DNA of 42,446 bases from an uncultured Verrucomicrobiae bacterium (GTDB lineage Bacteria; Verrucomicrobiota; Verrucomicrobiia; Limisphaerales; J093), in NCBI GenBank assembly GCA_937946835.1, contig CALFAV010000052.1:1-42446 (forward strand), given 5' to 3'. Position numbers and translations under genes: made by a program. Position 1 is the first letter of the stretch. Each line of letters opens with the position of its first letter. Positions 17,895-26,560 of the stretch are shown one piece after another. Below the pieces are notes generated by a model that worked only from the letters and a program-made list of their open reading frames with translations, searched no databases and was not told the DNA's origin.

Positions 17895-19474
17895 GCACCC
17901 CGGTTTCCCCCGCCCCCGCCGCCGCACCCGTGGACCCGCTGGCCCGGCTGCGCCACGACCTGCGCACCCACGCCGCGCACATCCCGGGTTACGCGGAAAT
18001 GCTCCGGGAACAGGCGGCCGAGTCGGGCCTTGAATCGCTGCTGCCGGATTTGGGAAACATCGAGACCGCCGGCCGACAGTTGCTGGAGTTGATCCGGGAA
18101 GAACTGGTTCCGGAACGGCTGCCGACCGACGCCGCCGGGCTGCACGACCTCCACGCCGCCCTGCGCACCCTCCTCAACCACGTTCTGGGTTACACCGAGC
18201 TGCTCCTGGAACAAACCGAGTCCGGCCCGGCCACCGCCCTGGCGCCGGACCTGCAAAAGGTCCAGCGGGCCGCGCGCGAGCTGCTGCGCCTGAGCGAGGA
18301 ATGGCTCACCCCGGAGCGGCTGCGGGAAATCGCCGCCGCCCGTCCGGCCGTGGTGTCGCGGATCGAACCCAGCGCCCTGGCCCTGACCCGTCCGGTGGTG
18401 CTGCCGGCGGCCGACGCGCTCGTGACGGGCCGGATTCTTGTGGCCGATGATGACCCGGGCCACCGGGAGTTGATCTGCCGGCGCCTGGAGCAGCAGGGGT
18501 TCGCGGTGGACGCCGTGGCCGGCGGGGCCGCGGCCCTGGAGCGGCTGCGCGGCGAGCGCTTCGACCTGGTGCTGCTGGACGTGCTCATGCCCGATCTGGA
18601 CGGCGGGCAGGTGCTGGCCGCCCTCAAGGCCGATCCCGCGTTGCGCGACCTGCCGGTGATCGTGCTCTCGGCGCTGGACGAGCTGGACAGCGTGGTGCGC
18701 TGCATCCTGGCCGGCGCGGAAGACTACCTGGCCAAACCGGTCAACACGGTGCTGTTGCGCGCGCGCATCGGGGCCTGCCTCGAAAAAAGTCGGCTGCGGC
18801 GCCGGGAGGCGGCCTACCTGGCCGCGCTGGAGGCCGAGCGGCAAAAGTCCGAAAGCCTGCTCTTGAACATCCTGCCGGCGCCGATCGCCGCGCGCCTCAA
18901 GCAGGGCGAGACCACCATCGTGGACCGCCTGGCCGAGGTGACGGTGCTCTTCGCGGACCTGGTGAACTTCACCGCCCTGGCCGCGGGCCGGGACCCGGTG
19001 GCCGTGGTGCGCCTGCTGGATGACCTGTTCAGCGCGTTTGACGAGCTGGCCCGCGCGCAGGGCCTGGAGAAAATCAAGACCATCGGCGACGCCTACATGG
19101 TCGTGGGCGGGGTGCCCACCCCGCGCCCGGACCACGCCGAGGCCGTGGCCGAACTGGCGTTGGACATGATGGCCCACATGCGGCGGGTGGTGGCGCGGCA
19201 GGCCGAGCCGCTCCAACTCCGCATCGGCCTGCACACCGGCCCGGTCATCGCCGGCGTCATCGGCCGGCACAAGTTCAACTACGACCTGTGGGGCGACACG
19301 GTGAACACCGCCAGCCGCATGGAAAGCCTCAGCCTGCCCGGGCGCATCCAGGTCACCGCCGCCACGCGGGACCGGTTGGCGGGCCGCTACGCCTTCGAGC
19401 CGCGCGGCGAGATCGAGGTCAAGGGCAAGGGCCGCGTGGCCACGTGGTTTCTGACCGGCCGGCACGCGGGCTGA
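17891..19474 (+). CDS. Adenylate cyclase with two DHp-like segments and a receiver domain
   Basis: 527 residues, soluble. Two HisKA/DHp-like helical hairpins come first. Segment one (about 15-75) keeps an H-box (RHDLRTHAAHIPGYAEML, His22). Segment two (about 84-145) reads AALRTLLNHVLGY, with Ala89 in place of the phospho-acceptor. No HATPase domain follows either. A receiver spans about 180-297 (Asp230, Lys282), then a helical linker SLLLNILPAPIAARLKQGE and a class III cyclase. Metal Asp356 (FADLVNFT) and Asp400 (TIGDAYM) are present. Adenine-selecting Lys396 (EKIKTIGD) and Asp465 (YDLWGD), plus Asn472 and Arg476, point to cAMP rather than cGMP. Last gene of the cluster; probably its output. 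Confidence 0.92.
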   Translation: MSTPVSPAPAAAPVDPLARLRHDLRTHAAHIPGYAEMLREQAAESGLESLLPDLGNIETAGRQLLELIREELVPERLPTDAAGLHDLHAALRTLLNHVLGYTELLLEQTESGPATALAPDLQKVQRAARELLRLSEEWLTPERLREIAAARPAVVSRIEPSALALTRPVVLPAADALVTGRILVADDDPGHRELICRRLEQQGFAVDAVAGGAAALERLRGERFDLVLLDVLMPDLDGGQVLAALKADPALRDLPVIVLSALDELDSVVRCILAGAEDYLAKPVNTVLLRARIGACLEKSRLRRREAAYLAALEAERQKSESLLLNILPAPIAARLKQGETTIVDRLAEVTVLFADLVNFTALAAGRDPVAVVRLLDDLFSAFDELARAQGLEKIKTIGDAYMVVGGVPTPRPDHAEAVAELALDMMAHMRRVVARQAEPLQLRIGLHTGPVIAGVIGRHKFNYDLWGDTVNTASRMESLSLPGRIQVTAATRDRLAGRYAFEPRGEIEVKGKGRVATWFLTGRHAG

Positions 19475-19525
19475 AGCGCCCTTGCGGCGGAGCGCGCGCC
19501 CTTTCCACAGGACCGCACTCGGCCC

Positions 19526-22093
19526 TCAGGGTACGGTGACCCGGAGGCGGAAGAACCGCCGGCCGGTGGTCTCGAACGGCACCCCCACGCCGGCGCTCCC
19601 GGCCGGGTCGGTCCACTCGGCGGGCGACTCGGGCCATTCCTGCCACGGCTCGGCCAACAGGTCTGTGGTGGACTCAACGCGATAGACGCGCCCCCGCACG
19701 TGCGGTGCAAAGACCAGGCGCCAGCCCGCCTCGCCGGCCGGTTCCAACCCCAGACGCAGATGCGATGTCGGATCCGTGGGGTCGGTGCCGAAGGCGAACT
19801 CGGCGTAATTGCTCAGGCCATCGCCGTCGGCGTCGGCCAACGGCTCGGGGGGCGCGGCAAAGAAATGCCCGGCCCACCAGGCGGGCAGGGCCGGGGCGGG
19901 TGGCGGGTCCTGGCCCGCGCGGAACACCCAGCGGACCGCACCCACGGCGAGCGTCTGACCGGCGGTGCCGGTTTGGTTGACCAGGTACACCTCGGGTTGT
20001 TCGCCCCCTTCGAGCCACAGGTCGGCGGCCAGGAGGCGAAAGCCCGTGACAGTCTGCGCCTGATTCACCCGCAGCGTGCGGGTGCCGCGGCGGGTGCGAA
20101 TTTCGTAGGTGGCACCCACGGCACCGACGTTGGCCGGGAGCCGGTACTCGAGGTCGTAGGCCCCCGGGACCTCGACGCTCACCCGCCAGCGCGCGGTGGC
20201 GGTGGCCGGGCCGGTGGTGGTGGTCGCGCTCCAATAACCCGCGGGCGGGTTGCCACCGCCGGTCTGATTGAAAGTCCAGGTGCCGTTCCGACGCACATCC
20301 CATTCGCCCGCCAAGAGCGGCCACAGCGCGGGCCGCACGCGGATCGCCTCGCCGTGGTTGGTCTCCCGGCCCGCCTGCTCGTTGACCACGCGGAGCCAGA
20401 AGTCCCCGGCCGCAGTGCCGGCGAACTCCCCGAGTCCGCCCAGCAGAACCGAGTGTCGGGTGGATTCGCCGCCCTCGGCGACCACCACGCCGGGACCGCA
20501 CGGTGCCCCCAGGCCCAGCGCCACACGCCCACGGGTGGGCACGGACGTCTCCCAACTCACCAGCACGCTGTCCCGGCCGGCGCTGACCCGGAGATTCCGC
20601 GCCCGCAACGGGGACTGGTCCGGCTCCAGCGTCAGGTTGGTGAGCAGCACGGCCGGGCCCTCTTCGGGCCAGGTCAAAGTGCGGGTGCGCAGTCCCGGCG
20701 CTGCCACCACCAGGGTGGCGGGCGGCCCGGCGGCCAGCAGGCGGGCAAACGCGCCGTTGTCGTCGGTCTCCAGCACGATGGGCGCGGCCCCGCACACTTC
20801 CAGGCGCGCGCCCGGCACGGGTTCACCCGCGGGGGTGCGGACCGACCCGACCAGACCGCGCACCGAGCCGTCGGTCTTCCAGGGCATGGCCGGGGGCGCG
20901 ACCGGCTCGGCGAAGACCGGCGGCAGGATCGGGTCGTGTGCGGTGGGCGAGGTCAGCGCGGTGATGAACTCGGCGCGCGGCACGCCGTCCCGGGCCGGCA
21001 CGGCGTAGGAGTACACCAGCACGCCGTCGGCGCGGGGCACGGCCGGCCCCTGGCTGGCGCGCGTGTTGCGCATCTGCACGATCGAGTTGGAAATCGTGTT
21101 CAGGTACGCGCCGACGCCCAGGGCCAGGTGGCGTTGGAAGCGATTCTGCTTGGCGAAGCGGCTCCAATCGGCCCAGGCCGCCGCGTGGGTTTCCTGGCGG
21201 AAGTAGGCCATGGGGATGTTCAGGTCCAGCAGGCCCTCGGCCATCCAGCCCCGCCAATCCTGGAGCACGTGTGCCCAGGCGGCCGATTGCAGCCAGCTCG
21301 CAAAGCCGGTGGCGGCGGGGGTCCAGGTGATGGTGGCGGCGGAGATTTTGACGTGCGGCCTGACCGCGGCACTGGCGAGGTACACGCGCCGCACCAGCGC
21401 GGTGACCTGGTCGCGGCGCCACTGCATCCAGGCCGAGTCGTCCGGGGCCGGGCGGCCGGAGGAGCCAGTGGCGGCGTTGAAGCGGGCGACCGCCACGGGA
21501 TTGTAGCCCCAGTCGCGGCCGGCGTAGCGCACGTAGTCAAAGTGCAGGCCGTCCACCTCGTAGCGGGTGATCAGGTCCATCGCCACGTTGAAGGTGTGTT
21601 CCTGCACGGCGGGATGGCCCGGGTCGAAGGCGTAGTTCGCGCCGTCCCATTGGTCGCCGGTGAAGGACTCGGTCAGCCAGTCCGGGTGCTGCCGGTAGGG
21701 ATGATTGGTTGGGGAGGGCGGGGTGGAGCGGTGGTTCCAAATGGGGTAGGTGACGATCCAGGCGTGCACCTCCAGGCGCGGGCCGGCGTTTTCATCATGG
21801 GCGCGCACCAGCAGGTAGGCCAGCGGGTCGAAGCCGGCTTGCACGTCGCTGGCGCGCGGCTCGAAGCGGCTGGCGTAGTAGGCGTCCCCGCGCTTGCGGA
21901 CCTCGACGAAGAGGGCGTTGAAGTTCGCCGCGCGGGCGGCGGCCACCAGGGCATCCACCTCGGCCGGGGTGCGCAGGGCGGCGTGGAAGGTGTCGGCCCA
22001 CCAGCCGCGCAGTTCGGGGTCCGCGGCGCAAAACCCCGGGGTAGCCGGCAGGAGGACCAGCGCTCCGAGCACGCCGCGCACCCACCGCTTCAT
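19526..22093 (-). CDS. Secreted GHL10/DUF187-type glycoside hydrolase, multidomain
   Basis: 855 residues with signal peptide MKRWVRGVLGALVLLPATPGFCA. The N-terminal TIM-barrel starts ELRGWWADTFHAAL and has the family strand DGLHFDYVRYAG (about 181-192), as in glycosyl hydrolase-like family 10. After it come a carboxypeptidase-regulatory-like domain (RGLVGSVRTPAGEPVPGARL), a fibronectin-like domain and a golvesin/Xly-like beta domain (LRVNQAQTVTGFRLLAADLW). A calcium-binding ADADGDGLSNYAEFAFGTDP motif and a C-terminal YRVESTTDL sandwich follow, a common ending in Verrucomicrobiota. The substrate is unknown; the family is linked to cell-wall or polysaccharide cleavage. Its ATG overlaps the upstream pseudopilin stop (ATGA), so it is the last gene of a three-gene operon. 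Confidence 0.88.
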   Translation of the reverse strand: MKRWVRGVLGALVLLPATPGFCAADPELRGWWADTFHAALRTPAEVDALVAAARAANFNALFVEVRKRGDAYYASRFEPRASDVQAGFDPLAYLLVRAHDENAGPRLEVHAWIVTYPIWNHRSTPPSPTNHPYRQHPDWLTESFTGDQWDGANYAFDPGHPAVQEHTFNVAMDLITRYEVDGLHFDYVRYAGRDWGYNPVAVARFNAATGSSGRPAPDDSAWMQWRRDQVTALVRRVYLASAAVRPHVKISAATITWTPAATGFASWLQSAAWAHVLQDWRGWMAEGLLDLNIPMAYFRQETHAAAWADWSRFAKQNRFQRHLALGVGAYLNTISNSIVQMRNTRASQGPAVPRADGVLVYSYAVPARDGVPRAEFITALTSPTAHDPILPPVFAEPVAPPAMPWKTDGSVRGLVGSVRTPAGEPVPGARLEVCGAAPIVLETDDNGAFARLLAAGPPATLVVAAPGLRTRTLTWPEEGPAVLLTNLTLEPDQSPLRARNLRVSAGRDSVLVSWETSVPTRGRVALGLGAPCGPGVVVAEGGESTRHSVLLGGLGEFAGTAAGDFWLRVVNEQAGRETNHGEAIRVRPALWPLLAGEWDVRRNGTWTFNQTGGGNPPAGYWSATTTTGPATATARWRVSVEVPGAYDLEYRLPANVGAVGATYEIRTRRGTRTLRVNQAQTVTGFRLLAADLWLEGGEQPEVYLVNQTGTAGQTLAVGAVRWVFRAGQDPPPAPALPAWWAGHFFAAPPEPLADADGDGLSNYAEFAFGTDPTDPTSHLRLGLEPAGEAGWRLVFAPHVRGRVYRVESTTDLLAEPWQEWPESPAEWTDPAGSAGVGVPFETTGRRFFRLRVTVP

Positions 22094-22983
22094 CGGCGGG
22101 AGCGGGGCACCGTCTCGCGTACGCGGCGCAGGTCGCGGTCCTGCGCGGTGGAGGGCACCTGAACGCTGTAGCTGGCCGGGTTGGCGAGGTAGGACTTTTT
22201 GATGGTCTCGGAGGCCTCGACGATGTTCGGGTCCACCCAGCGCCACAGCTCGGCGTGGCCGTCGGCAAAAGACAGGACGCCGCCGCGGTTGTGGCGACTG
22301 GCGGGCAGGTTCCACCAGTAGAACGCCGGGTTGTCCGGGGGCAGGATGCCGAGGGCACCGTTCTGAATGCTCCACTCATCCTCGCACAGGAAGACCGAGG
22401 CGCGACCGGGGCCGGGGTCGGTGATCTCGGACTCGCGATAGACCGGGTTGGGGATGAGCGAGGGGTTGTAGTGCGCCAGCCCGGTGCCCATGGCGTAGCT
22501 ACGGGTGCGCAGCAGGTTCGGAAAGCGGGTGACCTTCGAGCGGTCGGCCGGGCAACGGTAAATGGCCACGGAGGTGTTGTACTTGAAGAGCACCCCCTTT
22601 TGGATGTTGGTGGGGGTGCGATCGGTCTTGGCGTCGCCCTCGATCCAGGAGCCGGGCAGGCTGATTTCGCCGCTGGCCTCGTTGGGCGGCAGCCGGCCCT
22701 GGTGGTCGTCGGTGTACATGGCCCAGCACAGGGTCAGTTGCCTGAGGTGATTCAGGCACCCGATGGCCTGGGCCTTGCCCTTGGCCCGGCTGAGCGCGGG
22801 CAGGAGCATCCCCGCCAGGATGGCGATGATGGCAATGACCACCAGCAGCTCGATCAGGGTGAACGCCGCCCCTGCCCGGCGCCGCCCGCGCGGGCGCTGC
22901 CCCGGAACGCAGCGGCCCGACAGGCCGGGGGAGCCGGCCGGAGGGGTGCGGACCAAGAGGTTAAAAGGCAACCGCGGGTTCAC
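22090..22983 (-). CDS. Pseudopilin with H-X9-DG motif (DUF1559-like prepilin protein)
   Basis: About 297 residues from a GTG start. The prepilin signal AGAAFTLIELLVVIAIIAIL puts cleavage before Phe41, with Glu at +5, and is followed by the usual helix. The large globular part carries Cys residues and the H-X9-DG signature in RHNRGGVLSFADGHAELW. Such proteins are highly expanded in Verrucomicrobiota and Planctomycetota and are thought to feed type II secretion or pilus-like machines. The leader before the cleavage site is long (40 residues), so the start is uncertain, but no ATG lies closer. It begins 10 bases after the propeller gene ends and overlaps the glycosidase gene, so all three are probably one transcript. 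Confidence 0.88.
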   Translation of the reverse strand: MNPRLPFNLLVRTPPAGSPGLSGRCVPGQRPRGRRRAGAAFTLIELLVVIAIIAILAGMLLPALSRAKGKAQAIGCLNHLRQLTLCWAMYTDDHQGRLPPNEASGEISLPGSWIEGDAKTDRTPTNIQKGVLFKYNTSVAIYRCPADRSKVTRFPNLLRTRSYAMGTGLAHYNPSLIPNPVYRESEITDPGPGRASVFLCEDEWSIQNGALGILPPDNPAFYWWNLPASRHNRGGVLSFADGHAELWRWVDPNIVEASETIKKSYLANPASYSVQVPSTAQDRDLRRVRETVPRSRR

Positions 22984-22993
22984 GTGACCGGGA

Positions 22994-25462
22994 TTATTTG
23001 ACCACCGCGCGGAAAAACTGCGCGGCGCCCGTGGCGGGCACACTGGCCTGACCGCCGGGGCCGGTGATGGTCACCCCCGGCACGTCGGTCCAGCTCTTGA
23101 GGTCGGTCGAGCTTTGCAAGCCGTAGGTGGCGCCGGCCTGACCGGTGAGGGTGCACTCGAAGTTCCCGCCGCTGACGCGCGCGGCGCCCAACGTGGGCGG
23201 CACGGCGGGCGTGGGCTTCTTCACGTCGAAGGCAACGATGCCGTTGTTCGAGTTCAGCGCGTAGAGGCGGCCACCGCCGAAGACCGCCTGGCCGGTGCCG
23301 TTGATGTTGGGGTTGTCGGCGGCGCAAAACTCCTGGTCAATGAGCACCGGGTTTTCCAGGTCCGCCAGGTCGTAGAGGCGGACGTTGTCCGGGTTCTCGA
23401 AGGCCACCAGGGCGAGGAAGTGGTTGACCGGGTCCCAGGCCAGCGGGGCGCTGCTGCCGGGGAACTGGGTGCCGTAGTTGTGCAAGGTGCTCGCCGTGCC
23501 GGCGGCAAGGTCAAAGCCCACGTGCCGCAGGCTCTGGCCGGTGGCCTTGCCGAAGAAGCTGTTGCCCGGGCCGAAGGCGACGCTCAGGCCGAAGTTACCG
23601 GGGGTGGCGTCCTCCACGGTCAGCAGCGTGGGCTCGAACGCCGCGCCGTCGGCGGTGGTGAACACGGCCACGGCCTGGCCGCTGCGCTGGGCGGCCAGCA
23701 ACTGAGTGTTGGCGCCGGCACCGCGCGCGGCCAGGGTGTCGCCCCAGCGCCCGCCGCCGGGATTGCCGAGGTAGGCCACCTCGGGAAGGGTGTCAGCGGC
23801 GTCGTTGGCCCAGCGATAGATGTTGAAGGAGGTGCCCGCCGCATCGGTGGTGAGATTGCAGGCGAACACTGCGCCGTCCTCGGCCACGGCGATCATGTTC
23901 AGGGCAAAGGTGCCGCCGAAGACGATGGACGGGTCCACCGTGAGGGTGTGCAGTTCCTCCCCGGTTTCCCCGTTGAGGACGTAAATCTTGTTGCCCTCGG
24001 TGCGGCTGATGACCAGGACGTGGCCGCTGACCGGGTTGTAGGCCAGGCCGCGCTGGGAGTTGTCCTGGTTGAGCCAGGGTCGGGCGCCCGGGGCCAGTTG
24101 CCACTTGAGCGTGAGGGCGTCAGATTTGACAAGGGGCACGACCGTGAGCGTGGCGGGGTTACTGAGCGCTTCGCCGGCCTGGTTTGTGACCAGCACGGTG
24201 TAGTCGCCGGCCCGGGCCGGAGTCGCGCCGGTGATGGTCAGGGTCGAGTTGGTCTCGTTCGGGAGGTCGGTGCCGTTGAATTTCCACTGGTAGCCGAGCG
24301 GCTTGGTGCCGCGGGCCACGACGCCGAACTGCACGTTGCCGCCCTCGAGCACGGTCTGGCTTACCGGTTGGGTGTCAATGACCGGCGGCTCGGCCACGAC
24401 CGAGATTTCCACCCGGGCGGCCAGCAGGCCGTTGTTGGTGTCCAGCCCGACCACGCGGTCCCCGCGAATGCCGGCGGCGGCGGTGCCGTTGCCGTTGGGG
24501 TTGGGCGGAGAGGCCGGCATGGGCAGCGCCTCGCCGATGCGCGTGGGCGCGGCCGGGTCGCTGAAGTCAAACACCGAGAGGGTGTGCGCGCTGTAGTCCA
24601 CCGCGACCAGGCGCTGGGTGTCCGGGGCGTAGGCGATGCCGGTGACACCGTTGGCCACGACGCTGGTGGGGATGGTGCGGACGGTCGTGGCCGTGCCGGC
24701 GGTCAGATCAAAGGCAAGCTGGATCAGCGCGTTGCCGTTGAGCTTGGCCCAGACGGTGTTGCCCGGGCCGAAGGTCACCCCCAAGCCGGCCTTGCCCGAG
24801 GCGTCGGTGGTCAGGGTCGTGGCGGTGAAGTTGGTGCCGTCGGTGGTGGTGAAGAGGGTGAGGTACTTGCCGTTGCGGGACATCGCGGCCAGTTGGGTAT
24901 CCACCCCGCGGCCGCGGGCGGCGAAGTTATCGCCGAAACGGATGTCCTGTCCGGAGCCGCCCTTGCCCGAGGTGGCGTCGCCCTCGAAGGCCACGCTCAC
25001 GGGGGTGTCGGTGCTCTCGTTGGCCCACCGGTAGATTTTGAAGGGAGAACTGTTGGTATTGACGGTGTCGAGGGTCAGGTTGGCGGCGTAAACGGCACCA
25101 TCCTCGGCCACGGCCACGAGATTCAGGCTGAAGGTGCCGCCGGCAATGGGGAAGTTGCCCTCCGCGTCCATCGGGCTGAGCGTGCGGGGCGCGCCCAACT
25201 CCGCCGAGCCGTCCGACCCGTCATTGCCGTTGAGCACGTACACCTGCGGGCCGCCGGCGCGGCTCAGGAGCAGGACGCTGCCGGTAACGGGGTTGATGGC
25301 CACGCCGCGCTCGGTGTTGCCGGTGGTCATGTAGGCCTGGTCACCTGGGGCGATTTTCCAAAGCTCCAACAGCGAATCCGCCCGGACCGGCAGGGACAGG
25401 CCGAGCACGGCCAGGCCAAACGAGCGGATAAACCAGGAGGAACGCAGACCGGTTGATTTCAT
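22994..25462 (-). CDS. Secreted duplicated beta-propeller protein with central Ig-like domain (DUF4623-like)
   Basis: 822 residues. Signal sequence with hydrophobic core FIRSFGLAVLGLSLPVRA. The body is an internal duplication: repeat one (about 30-370) and repeat two (about 455-740) share ELWKIAPG/KWQLAPG, RGVAINPVTG/RGLAYNPVSG, LNLVAVAEDGAVYAANLT/LNMIAVAEDGAVFACNLT and IYRWAN. An Ig-like domain separates them (TQPVSQTVLEGGNVQFGVVA to GDYTVLVTNQAGEAL). A C-terminal YGLQSSTDLKSW sandwich ends in FFRAVVK. The pattern fits DUF4623 as I remember it; the name is not certain. Probably a surface or periplasmic binding or structural protein. First gene of the operon and preceded by a good promoter. 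Confidence 0.85.
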   Translation of the reverse strand: MKSTGLRSSWFIRSFGLAVLGLSLPVRADSLLELWKIAPGDQAYMTTGNTERGVAINPVTGSVLLLSRAGGPQVYVLNGNDGSDGSAELGAPRTLSPMDAEGNFPIAGGTFSLNLVAVAEDGAVYAANLTLDTVNTNSSPFKIYRWANESTDTPVSVAFEGDATSGKGGSGQDIRFGDNFAARGRGVDTQLAAMSRNGKYLTLFTTTDGTNFTATTLTTDASGKAGLGVTFGPGNTVWAKLNGNALIQLAFDLTAGTATTVRTIPTSVVANGVTGIAYAPDTQRLVAVDYSAHTLSVFDFSDPAAPTRIGEALPMPASPPNPNGNGTAAAGIRGDRVVGLDTNNGLLAARVEISVVAEPPVIDTQPVSQTVLEGGNVQFGVVARGTKPLGYQWKFNGTDLPNETNSTLTITGATPARAGDYTVLVTNQAGEALSNPATLTVVPLVKSDALTLKWQLAPGARPWLNQDNSQRGLAYNPVSGHVLVISRTEGNKIYVLNGETGEELHTLTVDPSIVFGGTFALNMIAVAEDGAVFACNLTTDAAGTSFNIYRWANDAADTLPEVAYLGNPGGGRWGDTLAARGAGANTQLLAAQRSGQAVAVFTTADGAAFEPTLLTVEDATPGNFGLSVAFGPGNSFFGKATGQSLRHVGFDLAAGTASTLHNYGTQFPGSSAPLAWDPVNHFLALVAFENPDNVRLYDLADLENPVLIDQEFCAADNPNINGTGQAVFGGGRLYALNSNNGIVAFDVKKPTPAVPPTLGAARVSGGNFECTLTGQAGATYGLQSSTDLKSWTDVPGVTITGPGGQASVPATGAAQFFRAVVK

Positions 25463-25539
25463 GGCACGATGATTTGTTGATGTTTCGATTGGGAAACGCC
25501 CGCCCGGGAGCCGCGAGCAGGGCAACGATTACGCCGCCC

Positions 25540-25569
25540 AGTTTAGGCTTCCCTGGTTACGCCTGTCAA
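25540..25569 (-). promoter_or_regulatory. Candidate promoter of the propeller-pseudopilin-GHL10 operon
   Basis: On the minus strand a perfect TTGACA is followed after 18 bases by TAAACT, leaving a leader of about 70 bases before the ATG at 25462. This is one of the two strongest promoter matches in the window. Confidence 0.5.
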
Positions 25570-25703
25570 AAAAGTTGCGGCTCCGGCCGTGGAAAGCCCC
25601 GAGTCGGCTTCACCGGCGCTGGCGCGGGTCCGGGGCCAGGGTCGTTCGGGTTGCCCGGTTCCTGCGCCGGGTCTTGGGGCCGCCAGCCCGAGATTCTTCC
25701 TGG

Positions 25704-25731
25704 TTGACGGCCGGTAAGAACTTGTTAGCAA
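25704..25731 (+). promoter_or_regulatory. Candidate promoter of the PEP-CTERM gene
   Basis: TTGACG and TAGCAA are separated by 16 bases, about 100 bases before the start codon at 25832. The 25463-25831 gap therefore holds two divergent promoter candidates and no other feature that I can see. Confidence 0.3.
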
Positions 25732-25831
25732 TAGGGCTGCTTGATTGTGAACCGAGCGTGGCTGTTTCCTCGCCCACGCAGGGGGAGCAGATGATCGGTT
25801 CCCTTCCGGCCACTGAAAACAATCCAAACCC

Positions 25832-26446
25832 ATGCCAAACCGGACCGACCTGAACCGTCTGCTGGGCACCCTGGGCCCGCTGGCCCTCGCCCCGGCGGCG
25901 AGCGCTGCCATTCTGGTCACCCTCGACTTCGAGGGCCTGCCCGATTTGTACTACGCCGACGCGGGGGCCCAGAATCTGGGCCTGGCCTACGCCGCGCAAC
26001 CGGGCGGGCCGGTGTTCGGGCCGGACGCCACGCTGCTGGGAGTGGGGCGGGGACTCAACGACTTCAACTACCCGCCCTCCTCGGGCGCCACGGTGTTGTA
26101 CACCGGCTTTGAGCCCTCGATCCGCGTGGATTTCACCGCCAGCCCCGCCTCGGCGGTCCGCACGTATTTCCGCTCGGGCACCGACATTTTCCTCTTCGCC
26201 TTTGATGCCGGGGGCAACCTCCTGGGCCAGGACTTCAGCTCCCCCAACCTGGCGCCGGCGGATCCGGCGGACACCCTCGACTTTGATGCCGGCACCTTCG
26301 CCATCAGCTACGTGATCATCGAAGGGGCGCCCAATTTTTTTGTGCTGGACGACTTCACCTACACGGTCATTCCGGAAGCGGGCCCCTACGCGCTCCTGAC
26401 CGGGCTGGGCCTGCTGGGGTTGGCGCTCTGGCGCCGGCGCGGCTGA
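25832..26446 (+). CDS. PEP-CTERM-type sorted protein of unknown function
   Basis: 204 residues. The N-terminal signal has core LLGTLGPLALAPAASA, followed by a beta-rich body (AILVTLDFEGLPDLYYADAG). The C-terminal sorting tail begins VIPEAGPYALL, with hydrophobic helix TGLGLLGLALW and final RRRG. This is the PEP-CTERM layout, with Pro-Glu-Ala instead of Pro-Glu-Pro. Such proteins are processed by an exosortase, which is not in the window. The body is related to secreted proteins that bind or cover extracellular matrix; no enzyme motif is seen. A terminator follows it, so it is probably monocistronic. Confidence 0.85.
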   Translation: MPNRTDLNRLLGTLGPLALAPAASAAILVTLDFEGLPDLYYADAGAQNLGLAYAAQPGGPVFGPDATLLGVGRGLNDFNYPPSSGATVLYTGFEPSIRVDFTASPASAVRTYFRSGTDIFLFAFDAGGNLLGQDFSSPNLAPADPADTLDFDAGTFAISYVIIEGAPNFFVLDDFTYTVIPEAGPYALLTGLGLLGLALWRRRG

Positions 26447-26473
26447 GTCGCGGCACGTTCCTGGTCAATCTCC

Positions 26474-26502
26474 AAGCGCCGGCAATGCCCCGGCGCTTTT
26501 TT
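26474..26502 (+). terminator. Rho-independent terminator after the PEP-CTERM gene
   Basis: The 9-base arm AAGCGCCGG (26474-26482) pairs with CCGGCGCTT (26490-26498) across a 7-base loop, and the descending arm runs directly into TTTTTT. It starts 27 bases after the stop codon. It is the clearest intrinsic terminator in the window. Confidence 0.85.
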
Positions 26503-26512
26503 GTGGCCCGGC

Positions 26513-26541
26513 TGGACAACCGCCCGGCCCGCGGCAACACT
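26513..26541 (+). promoter_or_regulatory. Candidate promoter of the gene at 26561
   Basis: TGGACA, 17 bases, then AACACT, just after the terminator. The transcript would start about a dozen bases before the ATG, a short leader with no ribosome site. Confidence 0.3.
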
Positions 26542-26560
26542 GCCCGCGAATTCCACGGCG

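Noticed and set aside
23114..25456. Plus-strand frame of about 780 codons opposite the propeller gene
   Set aside because: Its periodic Gly/Val/Ala composition mirrors the duplicated minus-strand gene; there is no signal peptide or domain.
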